Positions 1 through 8,199 of a stretch of DNA of 48,411 nt are shown here, piece after piece. Below the pieces are notes generated by a model. That model was given only the letters and a program-made list of their open reading frames with translations, made no database searches and was not told the DNA's origin. Source of the stretch: an uncultured Eubacteriales bacterium (GTDB lineage: Bacteria; Bacillota; Clostridia; Oscillospirales; Acutalibacteraceae); the NCBI GenBank assembly GCA_900316025.1, contig ONBJ01000018.1, positions 1-48,411 on the forward strand, given 5' to 3'. Each line of letters begins with the position of its first letter. Within the stretch, counting starts at the first letter, position 1. Position numbers and translations under genes: made by a program.

Positions 1-93
1 AAGAAAATTTTTGGAATTGAAAGTAAAATATATTATGATATTTTCAAGTGATTATCTTTAATAAATTAAAGCCTTTTTAGGAGAGAGTATTAT

Positions 94-1098
94 ATGCCAA
101 AGGTATCAGTTGTTGTTCCTGTTTATAAAGTTGAAGATTACTTAAGTCGGTGTGTTGACAGTATTTTAGAACAAACTTTTTGTGATTTTGAACTTATATT
201 GGTAGATGACGGAAGTCCTGACAGAAGTGGTTATATATGTGATTATTATGCTTTGAATGATAATCGTGTAAAGGTAATACACAAACAAAACGGAGGATTG
301 TCTTCGGCAAGAAATTGTGCTATTGAATGGATATTTTCAAACAGCGACAGTGAATGGATTACATTTATAGACAGTGATGACTGGCTTCATAAAGATTATT
401 TGAAACTATTGGTGAATTCAGCATTGAATACAGGTGTGGATATTAGTATCTGTAGGTTCGTAAGAACCGAATATTTTGATAAAAATGAAGTCAGTTCTGA
501 TATAAATGAGAAAATAATTTTTTATAATTCAGAAAAATTTTTTATGGAGCATAACGTCGAAGCAATTATTGCATGTGCGAAGTTATATAAAAGAAAGTTC
601 TTTTCTGACATCAGGTATCCTGAAGGGAAGCTTCATGAAGATGAGTTTACCACCTATAAAATATTGTTTCAGTGCAAGGATATTTGTTTTGTTGATGAAG
701 TACTGTATTATTATTTTATTAACCCTGAGAGTATTACAAGCGGAAACAGCTCGGAAATATGGAAGCCGGGGAAAATGGCTTTTAATGACGCTGTTGAAGA
801 AAGACTTATTTATTTTAAAGAAAAAAATATGGATAAACTGTATTTATGGCAACTTGAGCATTATATGTACTTCTTATGTGACAGTTGCAAATATATAACT
901 GAAAGCGGAAACAGTGACTATAAAAAAAAATATTTGTCGGATACAAGAAAAAGGCTTCGTAAAATAATAAGGCTGTTTGAGAAAACAAAAGGAAAATCTT
1001 TGGATAAGGAAAAAATCTGGATTAAGCAGACGGCATATCCTGCGGAAATGGCAGTTTACTGGTTTTTCAGAGGAATTTTGGAAAGGTTCAGCAAATAA
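94..1098 (+). CDS. Family 2 glycosyltransferase
   Basis: GT-A fold glycosyltransferase that probably transfers a sugar from a nucleotide donor during surface polysaccharide or capsule synthesis at the inner face of the membrane. The N-terminus PKVSVVVPVYKVEDYLSRC is the classic GT2 opening. LVDDGSPDRSG follows near residue 40, and FIDSDDWLH near residue 90 carries the DxD-like metal and nucleotide site. The 334 aa length and lack of an obvious membrane segment fit the EpsJ/capsular GT2 group. The ATG follows a TAGGAGAG ribosome site (about 79-86). It is the first of three consecutive glycosyltransferase genes and is paralogous to the next one. The acceptor and sugar cannot be told from sequence. 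Its upstream neighbours lie outside the window. Confidence 0.9.
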   Translation: MPKVSVVVPVYKVEDYLSRCVDSILEQTFCDFELILVDDGSPDRSGYICDYYALNDNRVKVIHKQNGGLSSARNCAIEWIFSNSDSEWITFIDSDDWLHKDYLKLLVNSALNTGVDISICRFVRTEYFDKNEVSSDINEKIIFYNSEKFFMEHNVEAIIACAKLYKRKFFSDIRYPEGKLHEDEFTTYKILFQCKDICFVDEVLYYYFINPESITSGNSSEIWKPGKMAFNDAVEERLIYFKEKNMDKLYLWQLEHYMYFLCDSCKYITESGNSDYKKKYLSDTRKRLRKIIRLFEKTKGKSLDKEKIWIKQTAYPAEMAVYWFFRGILERFSK

Positions 1099-1125
1099 GA
1101 ACGGGTGAAGGGGAATAATCAAGAT

Positions 1126-2109
1126 ATGTCAAAAATCAGCATAATTGTTCCTGTATACAATTCAGAAAAATATCTCAGACGCTGCATAGAAAGTATTCTT
1201 TCGCAGACGTTCAGGAATTTTGAAATTATTCTTATTGATGACGGCAGCAATGACGGCAGCGGCGGTATATGTGACGATTACAGCAGAAACTTTGATAATA
1301 TTCACACAATACATCAGAAAAATTCGGGAGCTGCAACGGCAAGAAACACCGGAATAGACTGGGTAAAGAAAAACAGTGAAAGCAGATATATAAATTTTGT
1401 CGATGCTGATGACTGGCTTCACCCTGAAATGCTTGAAATATTAATCCGAAATTCAGATGAAAAAAAGAACCGTATGGTTGTATGCGGTTACACTATTACT
1501 GAAAAATACAGCAATAAATTTTCCGATTGTAATATAAAACCCCAAAAATATTCTCCGTCAGATTTTTTGGTTAAAAGAAGTAACGTGTGCCATATGCCAG
1601 TATGCAAGCTTTTAGATGTAAAATTATTTGAAAGCTACAGATTTCCTGATGGTAAACTGTATGAGGATGTTTTTCTTATGTACAAGCTTTTTTATGCCTG
1701 CGACGAAATTTTTTTTGTAGACTTTCCTTTATATTTTTACTTTAAAAATCCCGAAAGTTCTATGAACTCTTCCTATTCGTTAAAAAAGCTTGACGAGGTA
1801 GAGGCAGGAGAAGAACAGGTTGAGTTTTTCAAAGAAAAAAATGACGAACAAAATCTCATACAGTCATACAGAAGGCTTATGTACTATTATTCCGAGCATA
1901 TTCCAAAGCTTATGCAGCTTCCCGAAGGTAAACCATATGCCGCTAAGCTGAAAAGAAAACTAGCGTGGCTTCTTATTACCAAAGCAAGACTGTGCAACGT
2001 TTCCGTAAAAAGTGATACTCAGTATTATGAAACTGCCTTTCCTGTTTTTATGTACTTTTACTGGAGAGTAAGAAAAATTTCGGAAATATTTTCAAAAAAG
2101 AAAAGCTGA
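1126..2109 (+). CDS. Family 2 glycosyltransferase (tandem paralogue)
   Basis: Second GT2 enzyme of the polysaccharide cluster, clearly homologous to its upstream neighbour. It has ISIIVPVYNSEKYLRRC at the N-terminus, LIDDGSNDGSG near residue 37 and FVDADDWLHPEM near residue 90 as the DxD-type site. The C-terminal half has the same KLYEDVF and YYYF-type blocks as the first copy. I prefer ATG 1126 because AAGGGG lies at 1109-1114 and translation then begins MSKISIIVP; a GTG at 1105 in the same frame would add seven residues. It starts 27 nt after the previous stop, so the genes are probably co-transcribed. The pair looks like a tandem duplication with diverged specificity (inference). Confidence 0.9.
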   Translation: MSKISIIVPVYNSEKYLRRCIESILSQTFRNFEIILIDDGSNDGSGGICDDYSRNFDNIHTIHQKNSGAATARNTGIDWVKKNSESRYINFVDADDWLHPEMLEILIRNSDEKKNRMVVCGYTITEKYSNKFSDCNIKPQKYSPSDFLVKRSNVCHMPVCKLLDVKLFESYRFPDGKLYEDVFLMYKLFYACDEIFFVDFPLYFYFKNPESSMNSSYSLKKLDEVEAGEEQVEFFKEKNDEQNLIQSYRRLMYYYSEHIPKLMQLPEGKPYAAKLKRKLAWLLITKARLCNVSVKSDTQYYETAFPVFMYFYWRVRKISEIFSKKKS

Positions 2110-2125
2110 GAGGTTGTGAGGTTCG

Positions 2126-2893
2126 GTGATACCCAAGGTTATACATTACTGCTGGTTTGGAGGAAACACCAAGCCTGCATCTGTTCTCAAGTGTATCGAG
2201 AGCTGGAAAAAATATTGTCCTGATTACGAAATCAGGGAGTGGAATGAGGAAAATTTTCCTGTAGGGGATAATCTTTACTGCAAGCAGGCATATGAGGCTA
2301 AAAAGTGGGCATTCGCTACGGACTATGCACGTCTTGTTATAGTTTACAACAACGGAGGAATATATCTTGATACCGATGTTGAGGTTATAAAGCCGTTGGA
2401 CGATTTGCTTAATCACAAATTCTTCATAGGCAGACAGCAGGGATTTCAGGTCAACACAGGTTCAGGCTTCGGAGCTGAAAAGGGACACCCTGTTTTAAAA
2501 AGAATGATAGATGATTATGAGGGAATACCGTTTATAAGTAAAGACGGGGAAATGGATTTGCTCACCTGTCCTAAAAGGAACAGTCAGTGGCTTTTTGAAA
2601 ACGGTATGCGGAATGATGACAGCTTTCAGGAAATACACGGTGTAACGATTTATCCCACAGAATATTTCTCACCGTTTGATGTGTGGTCGGGCAGAATGAA
2701 CGTAACGGATAAAACATACTCCATTCATAATTGTGACGCAACGTGGAATCCCGATGAAAACAAAAAAAGCAGAAAACTGAGATTTTTAAAATACAGACTT
2801 ATGTCAGCCGCAGATTTTATAATACATATTCCAAACAGGATTCTGAGATTGATTTTAGGCGAAGATGGCTATAACAAGCTGAAAAATCGTTAA
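2126..2893 (+). CDS. GT32-type capsular polysaccharide glycosyltransferase
   Basis: Glycosyltransferase of the DXD sugar-binding type (Gly_transf_sug, GT32-like). The start IPKVIHYCWFGG followed by CIESWKKYCPDYEIREWNE is the hallmark of this family. AFATDYARLVIVYNNGGIYLDTDVEV near residues 70-95 holds the DxD catalytic metal site (LDTDVE). At 255 aa it is a normal single-domain member. The GTG start at 2126 lies 16 nt after the previous gene's stop, and GGTTGTGAGG just upstream serves as ribosome site. As the third glycosyltransferase in a row it supports a capsule, exopolysaccharide or cell-wall glycan locus. The gene is followed directly by a family A hairpin repeat, which probably ends the operon. 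Confidence 0.88.
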   Translation: MIPKVIHYCWFGGNTKPASVLKCIESWKKYCPDYEIREWNEENFPVGDNLYCKQAYEAKKWAFATDYARLVIVYNNGGIYLDTDVEVIKPLDDLLNHKFFIGRQQGFQVNTGSGFGAEKGHPVLKRMIDDYEGIPFISKDGEMDLLTCPKRNSQWLFENGMRNDDSFQEIHGVTIYPTEYFSPFDVWSGRMNVTDKTYSIHNCDATWNPDENKKSRKLRFLKYRLMSAADFIIHIPNRILRLILGEDGYNKLKNR

Positions 2894-2919
2894 GATAGTT
2901 CTGAAAAAGAAAACATAAA

Positions 2920-3003
2920 ATTTAGGTCAAGCCTTTTTAAAGGCTTGCGGTTTCCAAAGGCAGAGCCTTTGGTGGGATTTTCAAGGGCAAAGCCCTTGAA
3001 CTC
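2920..3003 (+). repeat. Family A modular hairpin element, copy 1
   Basis: Three hairpins in a row. AAGCCTTTTTAAAGGCTT follows the AAATTTAGGTC opening; then CCAAAGGC-AGA-GCCTTTGG; then TTCAAGGGC-AAA-GCCCTTGAA. The order matches the other family A copies at 12221, 18333 and 22419. The right end lies about 11 nt from the ribosome site of the downstream topoisomerase gene, so it would be part of that gene's 5' leader if transcribed from upstream. Confidence 0.85.
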
Positions 3004-3029
3004 TAATACTCAATAAGGATGGTGTGTAT

Positions 3030-5282
3030 ATGCCGCCGAAAAAAAACAGCAGACAGGTAAAAAAATCATCATCTTCTGCCCAAATAAAAGGTGTTATCGA
3101 GGGAGCAGGAGAGATTGTACAGCAGAAAATTGCCGAAACTATAGAAGAAAATTATATGCCCTATGCTATGAGTGTTATCCTCAGCAGAGCCATACCCGAA
3201 ATTGACGGCTTCAAGCCAAGCCACCGAAAGCTTCTGTATACCATGTATAAAATGGGACTGCTTAATGGAAGCCGTACAAAATCTGCAAATATTGTAGGTC
3301 AGACTATGCGGCTTAATCCTCACGGCGACTCGGCTATTTACGATACTATGGTAAGACTTAGCAGAGGATACGAAGCCCTGCTTCACCCGTATGTTGACTC
3401 GAAAGGAAATTTCGGTAAATTTTACAGCAGAGATATGGCGTGGGCGGCTTCAAGATATACCGAAGCAAAGCTTGACCCGATATGTAACGAACTTTTTAAG
3501 GATATAGACAAGGATACCGTTGACTTTACCGATAACTATGACAACACTATGAAAGAGCCTATGCTTCTTCCTGCATCTTACCCTTCCGTACTTGTAAACG
3601 CAAATACGGGAATTGCCGTAGGTATGGCAAGTTCCATATGCTCCTTCAACCTAAAGGAAGTATGCGACACTACAGCCGCATTGATAAAAGACAGTCAGCA
3701 CGATATTGCTTCAACTATGCCTGCTCCCGATTTTTCGGGGGGAGGTCAGATTATTTATGACAAAAAGGTTTTTGACGAAATATATAACACAGGTCGTGGA
3801 AGTTTCAGAATGCGTTCAAAGTATTCATACGACAAATCCGCAAACTGTATAGATATAACGGGAATACCGCAGTCGACCACAAGCGAAGCCGTTATAGAAA
3901 AAGTCATTGACCTTGTAAAACAGGGCAAAGTAAAGGAAATTTCCGATATAAGAGATGAAACAGGACTGGACGGCCTTAAAATCACAATAGACCTCAAAAG
4001 AGGTACAGACCCCGACAAGCTTATGCTGAAGCTTTATAAAATGACACCGCTGGAGGACAGCTACAGCTGCAACTTCAATGTTCTGATAGGCGGAGTTCCC
4101 AGAGTTATGGGAATAAGAGAGCTTCTTGAGGAGTGGATAGCGTTCAGAACAGAGTGCGTAAGGCGAAGAACATACTTTGACCTTTGCAGGAAAAAAGATA
4201 AGCTTCATCTTCTTAAGGGATTGCAGGCTATACTTCTCGATATTGACAAGGCGGTAAAAATTGTCAGGGAAACCGCTGAGGAAAGCGAAGTTGTTCCAAA
4301 TCTTATGATAGGGTTCGGAATAGATGAAATTCAGGCTGAATATGTAGCCGAAATAAAGCTTCGTCACCTGAACAGGGAATATATACTAAAACGTACACAG
4401 GAAACCGATGAGCTTGAAAAGGATATTTCAAGCCTTGAGGATATTCTCGGAAATAAGAACAAAATCAAAAAAATTATCATAAAAGAGCTTAATGAAGTAT
4501 CAAAAAAATACGGACAGCCCCGAAAAAGCATTATAATATATGCCGATGAGATACAGTATGCCGAAGATACCGCAGAGGAAGTTCCCGATTATACTGTAAA
4601 CATTTTCTTTACAAAAGAAGGCTATTTCAAAAAAATAACGCCGCAGTCGCTGAGAATGAGCAGTGAGCAGAAACTAAAGGAAGGCGACAGCATCATTTTT
4701 TCGGGAGAAGCCTCAAACAACAGAACAGAGCTTCTTTTCTTTACAGACAAGGCTCAGGTCTATAAAGCAAGGCTAAGCGATTTCAAGGAAACAAAGGCAA
4801 GTATGCTTGGCGACTATGTTCCTGCAAAGCTGGGAATGGACGAGGACGAAAAAGCATTATTTATGGTCGCAACGAATGATTACAGCGGAATAATTCTTTT
4901 TGCTTTTGAAAACGGAAAAATAGCAAAGCTGCCGCTTTCGGTATACGCAACAAAGACGAACAGAAAAAAGCTTACAGGTGCATACAGTGATAAATGCAGT
5001 CTGTGCAGTATTGTTTTTGCTGTTCAGGACTGTGAAATAATGCTGACTTCGTCAAAGGGACGTATACTTATATTCCATACGGCTTCCCTTACTGAAAAAA
5101 CCTCCAGAACGACCATAGGCGTGAATGTTATGACGCTTAAAAAGGGACAGAGGCTTATGTCGGCTGAGATATATACCGAGGGAAAATTCAGTAAGCCCGA
5201 CAGATACAGAACAAAAAATATTCCAGCAGCAGGCTCACTGCTTTCTCCGACTGACAAGGCAGAACAGCTTACTCTTATATAA
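3030..5282 (+). CDS. parC: Type IIA topoisomerase A subunit (topoisomerase IV ParC-like / GyrA-like)
   Basis: DNA-cleaving A subunit of a type IIA topoisomerase, which passes one duplex through another together with an ATPase B subunit. The core includes FKPSHRKLLYTMYKMG, NPHGDSAIYDTM (quinolone-determining region, with the sensitive-type Ser and Asp) and ASRYTEAKLDPI, whose Tyr near residue 143 is the cleaving tyrosine. EPMLLPASYPSVLVN and GIAVGMASSI also match the family. At about 750 aa it is shorter than GyrA, and I see no GyrA box in the C-terminal part, so topoisomerase IV or a second GyrA-like protein is likelier than gyrase. I prefer ATG 3030 behind AAGGAT (3015-3020); GTG 3024 is an alternative. 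No parE/gyrB-type partner lies in this window. A family A repeat sits in the leader. Confidence 0.88.
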   Translation: MPPKKNSRQVKKSSSSAQIKGVIEGAGEIVQQKIAETIEENYMPYAMSVILSRAIPEIDGFKPSHRKLLYTMYKMGLLNGSRTKSANIVGQTMRLNPHGDSAIYDTMVRLSRGYEALLHPYVDSKGNFGKFYSRDMAWAASRYTEAKLDPICNELFKDIDKDTVDFTDNYDNTMKEPMLLPASYPSVLVNANTGIAVGMASSICSFNLKEVCDTTAALIKDSQHDIASTMPAPDFSGGGQIIYDKKVFDEIYNTGRGSFRMRSKYSYDKSANCIDITGIPQSTTSEAVIEKVIDLVKQGKVKEISDIRDETGLDGLKITIDLKRGTDPDKLMLKLYKMTPLEDSYSCNFNVLIGGVPRVMGIRELLEEWIAFRTECVRRRTYFDLCRKKDKLHLLKGLQAILLDIDKAVKIVRETAEESEVVPNLMIGFGIDEIQAEYVAEIKLRHLNREYILKRTQETDELEKDISSLEDILGNKNKIKKIIIKELNEVSKKYGQPRKSIIIYADEIQYAEDTAEEVPDYTVNIFFTKEGYFKKITPQSLRMSSEQKLKEGDSIIFSGEASNNRTELLFFTDKAQVYKARLSDFKETKASMLGDYVPAKLGMDEDEKALFMVATNDYSGIILFAFENGKIAKLPLSVYATKTNRKKLTGAYSDKCSLCSIVFAVQDCEIMLTSSKGRILIFHTASLTEKTSRTTIGVNVMTLKKGQRLMSAEIYTEGKFSKPDRYRTKNIPAAGSLLSPTDKAEQLTLI

Positions 5283-5331
5283 TTTTCTGTACCGAAAAAA
5301 TAATCTGAATGTAATAAGGAAATAGTCTGTT

Positions 5332-6255
5332 ATGGATATATATTATTTTTCCGCAGAAGATACTGACGCAGGGAAAAGGGCGGATAAATTTCTTTCGGAT
5401 AAGCTGGAGGATATTTCACGCTCAGCTTTACAGGGATATTTTTCTGACGGAAACGTGCTTGTAAACGGAAAGCAGCAGGGCAAAAACTATAAGCTTAAAC
5501 CTGATGATATGCTCGAGGTGAGAATACCTGAACCCGTTGTATATGAAGCGGCTGCCGAAAATATACCTCTGGACATAGTTTATGAGGACAGCGATGTTAT
5601 AATAGTAAACAAGCCTAAGAATATGGTCGTACACCCTGCCGCCGGAAACTACAGCGGAACTCTCGTAAATGCCTTGCTGTATCATTGTAAAGACAGTCTG
5701 TCAGGGATAAACGGAGTTCTCCGTCCGGGTATAGTGCATAGAATTGATAAAAATACAAGCGGTCTGCTTATAGTCGCAAAAAACGATGCGGCTCACCGAA
5801 AAATAGCGGAGCAGATAAAGGAACACAGTTTCACAAGAGAGTATGAAGCCGTAGTATGCGGCAATATAAAGGAAAATGAAGGTACTGTAAATCAACCTAT
5901 AGGAAGAAATCCTAACGACAGGAAAAAAATGGCTGTAACTGCCGTAAATTCCAAAGAGGCTGTCACTCATTTCAGAGTTCTACAGAGATTTGGTCAGTAT
6001 ACGCACATATCAGTTACCCTTGAAACAGGAAGAACTCACCAGATAAGGGTACATATGGCTTATATACATCACCCTGTTGCAGGAGATGATGTGTACGGTT
6101 CTGATAAGCTTACGGAAAAGCTTTGCGGTCAGTGCCTTCACGCAAGAAAAATAGGATTTGTCCACCCGTCAACGGGAGAATATATGGAATTTACCTCCGA
6201 ACTTCCGAAATATTTTTCGGATTTTCTTCAGGAACTTTCAAAAAGGTATCTGTAA
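5332..6255 (+). CDS. rluD: RluA/RluD-family 23S rRNA pseudouridine synthase
   Basis: Converts specific uridines in structured RNA, probably 23S rRNA, to pseudouridine. The N-terminal S4 RNA-binding domain spans roughly residues 15-75 (ADKFLSDKLEDISRSALQ, VLVNGKQQGKNYKLKPDD). The catalytic domain has VNKPKNMVVHPAAGN and GIVHRIDKNTSGLLIVAKND; Asp139 in RIDKNTSG is the nucleophile. The later block TGRTHQIRVHMAYIHHPVAGDDVYG is also typical. Length, 307 aa, is normal. It follows the topoisomerase gene by about 50 nt on the same strand. RluD fits the domain layout, but the exact target site among RluA-family enzymes cannot be told here. Confidence 0.9.
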   Translation: MDIYYFSAEDTDAGKRADKFLSDKLEDISRSALQGYFSDGNVLVNGKQQGKNYKLKPDDMLEVRIPEPVVYEAAAENIPLDIVYEDSDVIIVNKPKNMVVHPAAGNYSGTLVNALLYHCKDSLSGINGVLRPGIVHRIDKNTSGLLIVAKNDAAHRKIAEQIKEHSFTREYEAVVCGNIKENEGTVNQPIGRNPNDRKKMAVTAVNSKEAVTHFRVLQRFGQYTHISVTLETGRTHQIRVHMAYIHHPVAGDDVYGSDKLTEKLCGQCLHARKIGFVHPSTGEYMEFTSELPKYFSDFLQELSKRYL

Positions 6256-6270
6256 TATGTCGGCTTGTAC

Positions 6271-6300
6271 TTGCAAATAAACATCTGTATAGTGTATAAT
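6271..6300 (+). promoter_or_regulatory. Sigma-A-type promoter before the small gene and murD
   Basis: TTGCAA at 6271-6276 and TATAAT at 6295-6300 are separated by 18 nt. The predicted transcript start near 6307 makes a translation start at 6309 unlikely and supports the TTG at 6351. Confidence 0.6.
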
Positions 6301-6350
6301 ATAGCCGTTTGGTACTGCGGTATTATAAACTGAACAAGAGGTGCATAGAA

Positions 6351-6602
6351 TTGAAATACGCTTTGCTGAAAATGAGTATCAGGGATATATCAGAAAGATT
6401 TGTTATACTGGACTACGATATTTATATCAAGTGCAAGGGTTCAAAGGACTATGACCGATACACACTGATAGGTGTTCTGGAAAGTGATTACCGCTCTGCG
6501 GAACTGCTTGAAATATTTTCCGACAGTGCCGAAACAAGGGTTATGTATTATAAAAACAAGCTTGACAAGATAGCAAGAATAATAAAAAGCAGTGATTACT
6601 GA
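6351..6602 (+). CDS. Small conserved-looking protein of unknown function
   Basis: I do not recognise this 83-residue protein. From TTG 6351 it reads MKYALLKMSIRDISERF and continues with mixed charged and aromatic residues, no signal peptide, no membrane segment and no cysteine cluster. The C-terminal third (YYKNKLDKIARIIKSSD) looks helical and basic. GAGG at 6338-6341 gives good spacing to the TTG, and the promoter at 6271-6300 rules out a much earlier start. It lies 28 nt upstream of murD on the same strand and is probably co-transcribed with it. That context suggests, but does not show, a link to envelope growth. Confidence 0.65.
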   Translation: MKYALLKMSIRDISERFVILDYDIYIKCKGSKDYDRYTLIGVLESDYRSAELLEIFSDSAETRVMYYKNKLDKIARIIKSSDY

Positions 6603-6630
6603 TTTTTAATGAAAGGCAGATTTTTTATTT

Positions 6631-8022
6631 ATGGATAAGAGGATAGAGAGATTTTTTGAAGGAATGAAAGGCAAAAGGGTAGCCTTCTGCGGTATAGGAA
6701 GAAGCAATCTTCCTCTGATAAAGCTGTTCGGAAAGTACGGTGCAAGCGTAATCGCCTGCGACAGACGAGGCAGAGAGCAGCTTGGTGAAAATGCGGACAT
6801 AGCAGAGCAGTCAGGAGCAGATCTCAGTCTGGGAGAGGATTATCTGAAAAATCTTGATGTTGACATAGTATTAAGAACACCGGGAATGCAGTATTATATG
6901 CCTGAGCTTGTTCAGATGAGAAACAGGGGAGTAGTAGTCACCTCAGAAATGGAGCTGTTTTTTGATTTATGTCCCTGCAAGATATATGCCGTTACGGGAA
7001 GTGACGGAAAAACAACCACCACGTCAATAATATGCGAAATGCTTAAAAAAAGCGGTAAAAAAGTACATCTGGGCGGAAACATAGGAACACCACTGCTTCC
7101 TCTTATAGAAACCATAGATTATGATGACGTTGCAGTTGTTGAGCTTTCCAGCTTTCAGCTTATATCAATGAGAAAATCTCCCGATGTAGCCGTAGTTACA
7201 AATATTGAACCAAATCACCTCGATATACACAAGGATATGGACGAGTACGTTGAAGCAAAAAAGAATATCATTCTTCATCAGGGAGCATTTTCAAAGGTTG
7301 TGCTTAACAGGGATAACAGTATTACCAACGGCTTTGAAAATCAGTGCAGAGGAAGAGTTCTCAAATTTTCGGCAAAAAACAAGGTATTCAACGGAGTTTA
7401 TCTCAGCTACAGCGGAGATATAATCTTTGCGGAAAACGGAATTGAAACAAAGGTTATGAACAAAAGCTGTATAAAAATTCCCGGTATGCACAATGTCGAA
7501 AACTATATGGCTGCCATAGCCGCTGTATGGGGCGACGCTGATATTGAGAATATCGTAAGCGTTGCCGAAAACTTTGAGGGTGTGGAACATCGTGCAGAGT
7601 TTGTGCGTGAGATAGACGGCGTTAAATATTACAATGACTCAATAGCTTCAAGCCCGACAAGAACCGCACGTGGAACGCTTTCGTTGTACGATACCAAAAT
7701 TATACTCATAGCAGGCGGCTATGATAAGAAAATCCCTTACGATTCACTGGGTTCGGTAATAGCTGACAAGGTAAAATATCTTATAATTATGGGTGCTACA
7801 GCTCCCAAAATAAAGGAAGCAGTCCTCAATGCCGAAAATTACAGCGAGGGCAACCCCGTCATAATAGAAGTAAGCAATATGGAAGAGGCTGTCCGTAAGG
7901 CTAAAGAGGTTGCCGTAAGCGGAGATATTGTTTCTATGTCGCCCGCAAGTGCCAGCTTTGACCTTTATAAGAACTTTGACGAGAGAGGAAAGCATTTCAA
8001 AAGTATAGTAAATTCATTATAA
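6631..8022 (+). CDS. murD: UDP-N-acetylmuramoylalanine--D-glutamate ligase
   Basis: Cytoplasmic ATP-dependent ligase that adds D-glutamate to UDP-MurNAc-L-alanine in peptidoglycan precursor synthesis. The N-terminal Rossmann-type domain starts VAFCGIGRSNLPLIKLFGKYGASV. The central Mur ligase domain has the P-loop VTGSDGKTTTTS (Lys127), then HLGGNIGTPLL, VELSSFQL and VTNIEPNHLDIHKDMDEY. The C-terminal domain has EGVEHRAEFVREIDGVKYYNDSIASSPT, which is diagnostic for MurD, and IILIAGGYDKKIPYDSL. At 463 aa it is full length. The gene stands apart from a mur/dcw cluster: upstream is a small unknown gene and downstream a family B repeat and peptidases. Confidence 0.96.
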   Translation: MDKRIERFFEGMKGKRVAFCGIGRSNLPLIKLFGKYGASVIACDRRGREQLGENADIAEQSGADLSLGEDYLKNLDVDIVLRTPGMQYYMPELVQMRNRGVVVTSEMELFFDLCPCKIYAVTGSDGKTTTTSIICEMLKKSGKKVHLGGNIGTPLLPLIETIDYDDVAVVELSSFQLISMRKSPDVAVVTNIEPNHLDIHKDMDEYVEAKKNIILHQGAFSKVVLNRDNSITNGFENQCRGRVLKFSAKNKVFNGVYLSYSGDIIFAENGIETKVMNKSCIKIPGMHNVENYMAAIAAVWGDADIENIVSVAENFEGVEHRAEFVREIDGVKYYNDSIASSPTRTARGTLSLYDTKIILIAGGYDKKIPYDSLGSVIADKVKYLIIMGATAPKIKEAVLNAENYSEGNPVIIEVSNMEEAVRKAKEVAVSGDIVSMSPASASFDLYKNFDERGKHFKSIVNSL

Positions 8023-8041
8023 AAAATCAGCAGCAGCTTGT

Positions 8042-8148
8042 ATGCGGCGATTGCAGGTCAAAAGACATTCGTCTTTTGACTTACAAAGCACGAAGTGCTT
8101 TGTAAAAGCAGGGCAGAGAAATCTGCCCTGCTTCTGCAATCGCCGCAT
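8042..8148. repeat. Family B cloverleaf-like palindromic element, copy 1
   Basis: A perfect 15-bp outer stem (ATGCGGCGATTGCAG at 8042-8056, CTGCAATCGCCGCAT at 8134-8148) encloses exactly three hairpins with little spacer: GTCAAAAGAC/GTCTTTTGAC, TTACAAAGCAC/GTGCTTTGTAA and AAGCAGGGCAGA/TCTGCCCTGCTT. A GAGCGAAGCCGCAG trailer follows. It lies between murD and the first M42 gene and contains no gene. Confidence 0.9.
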
Positions 8149-8199
8149 GAGCGAAGCCGCAGATTTTCGGATAATTCATAATAAAAAGGGGCTGATATT

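Noticed and set aside
2920-3003. Reading the hairpin rows as CRISPR repeats
   Set aside because: There are no equal-length repeats separated by unique spacers and no cas genes; each copy is a row of different palindromes.
3069-5257. Several open frames on the minus strand inside the topoisomerase gene
   Set aside because: They lie antisense to a well-supported gene, lack ribosome sites and have no family-like sequence.
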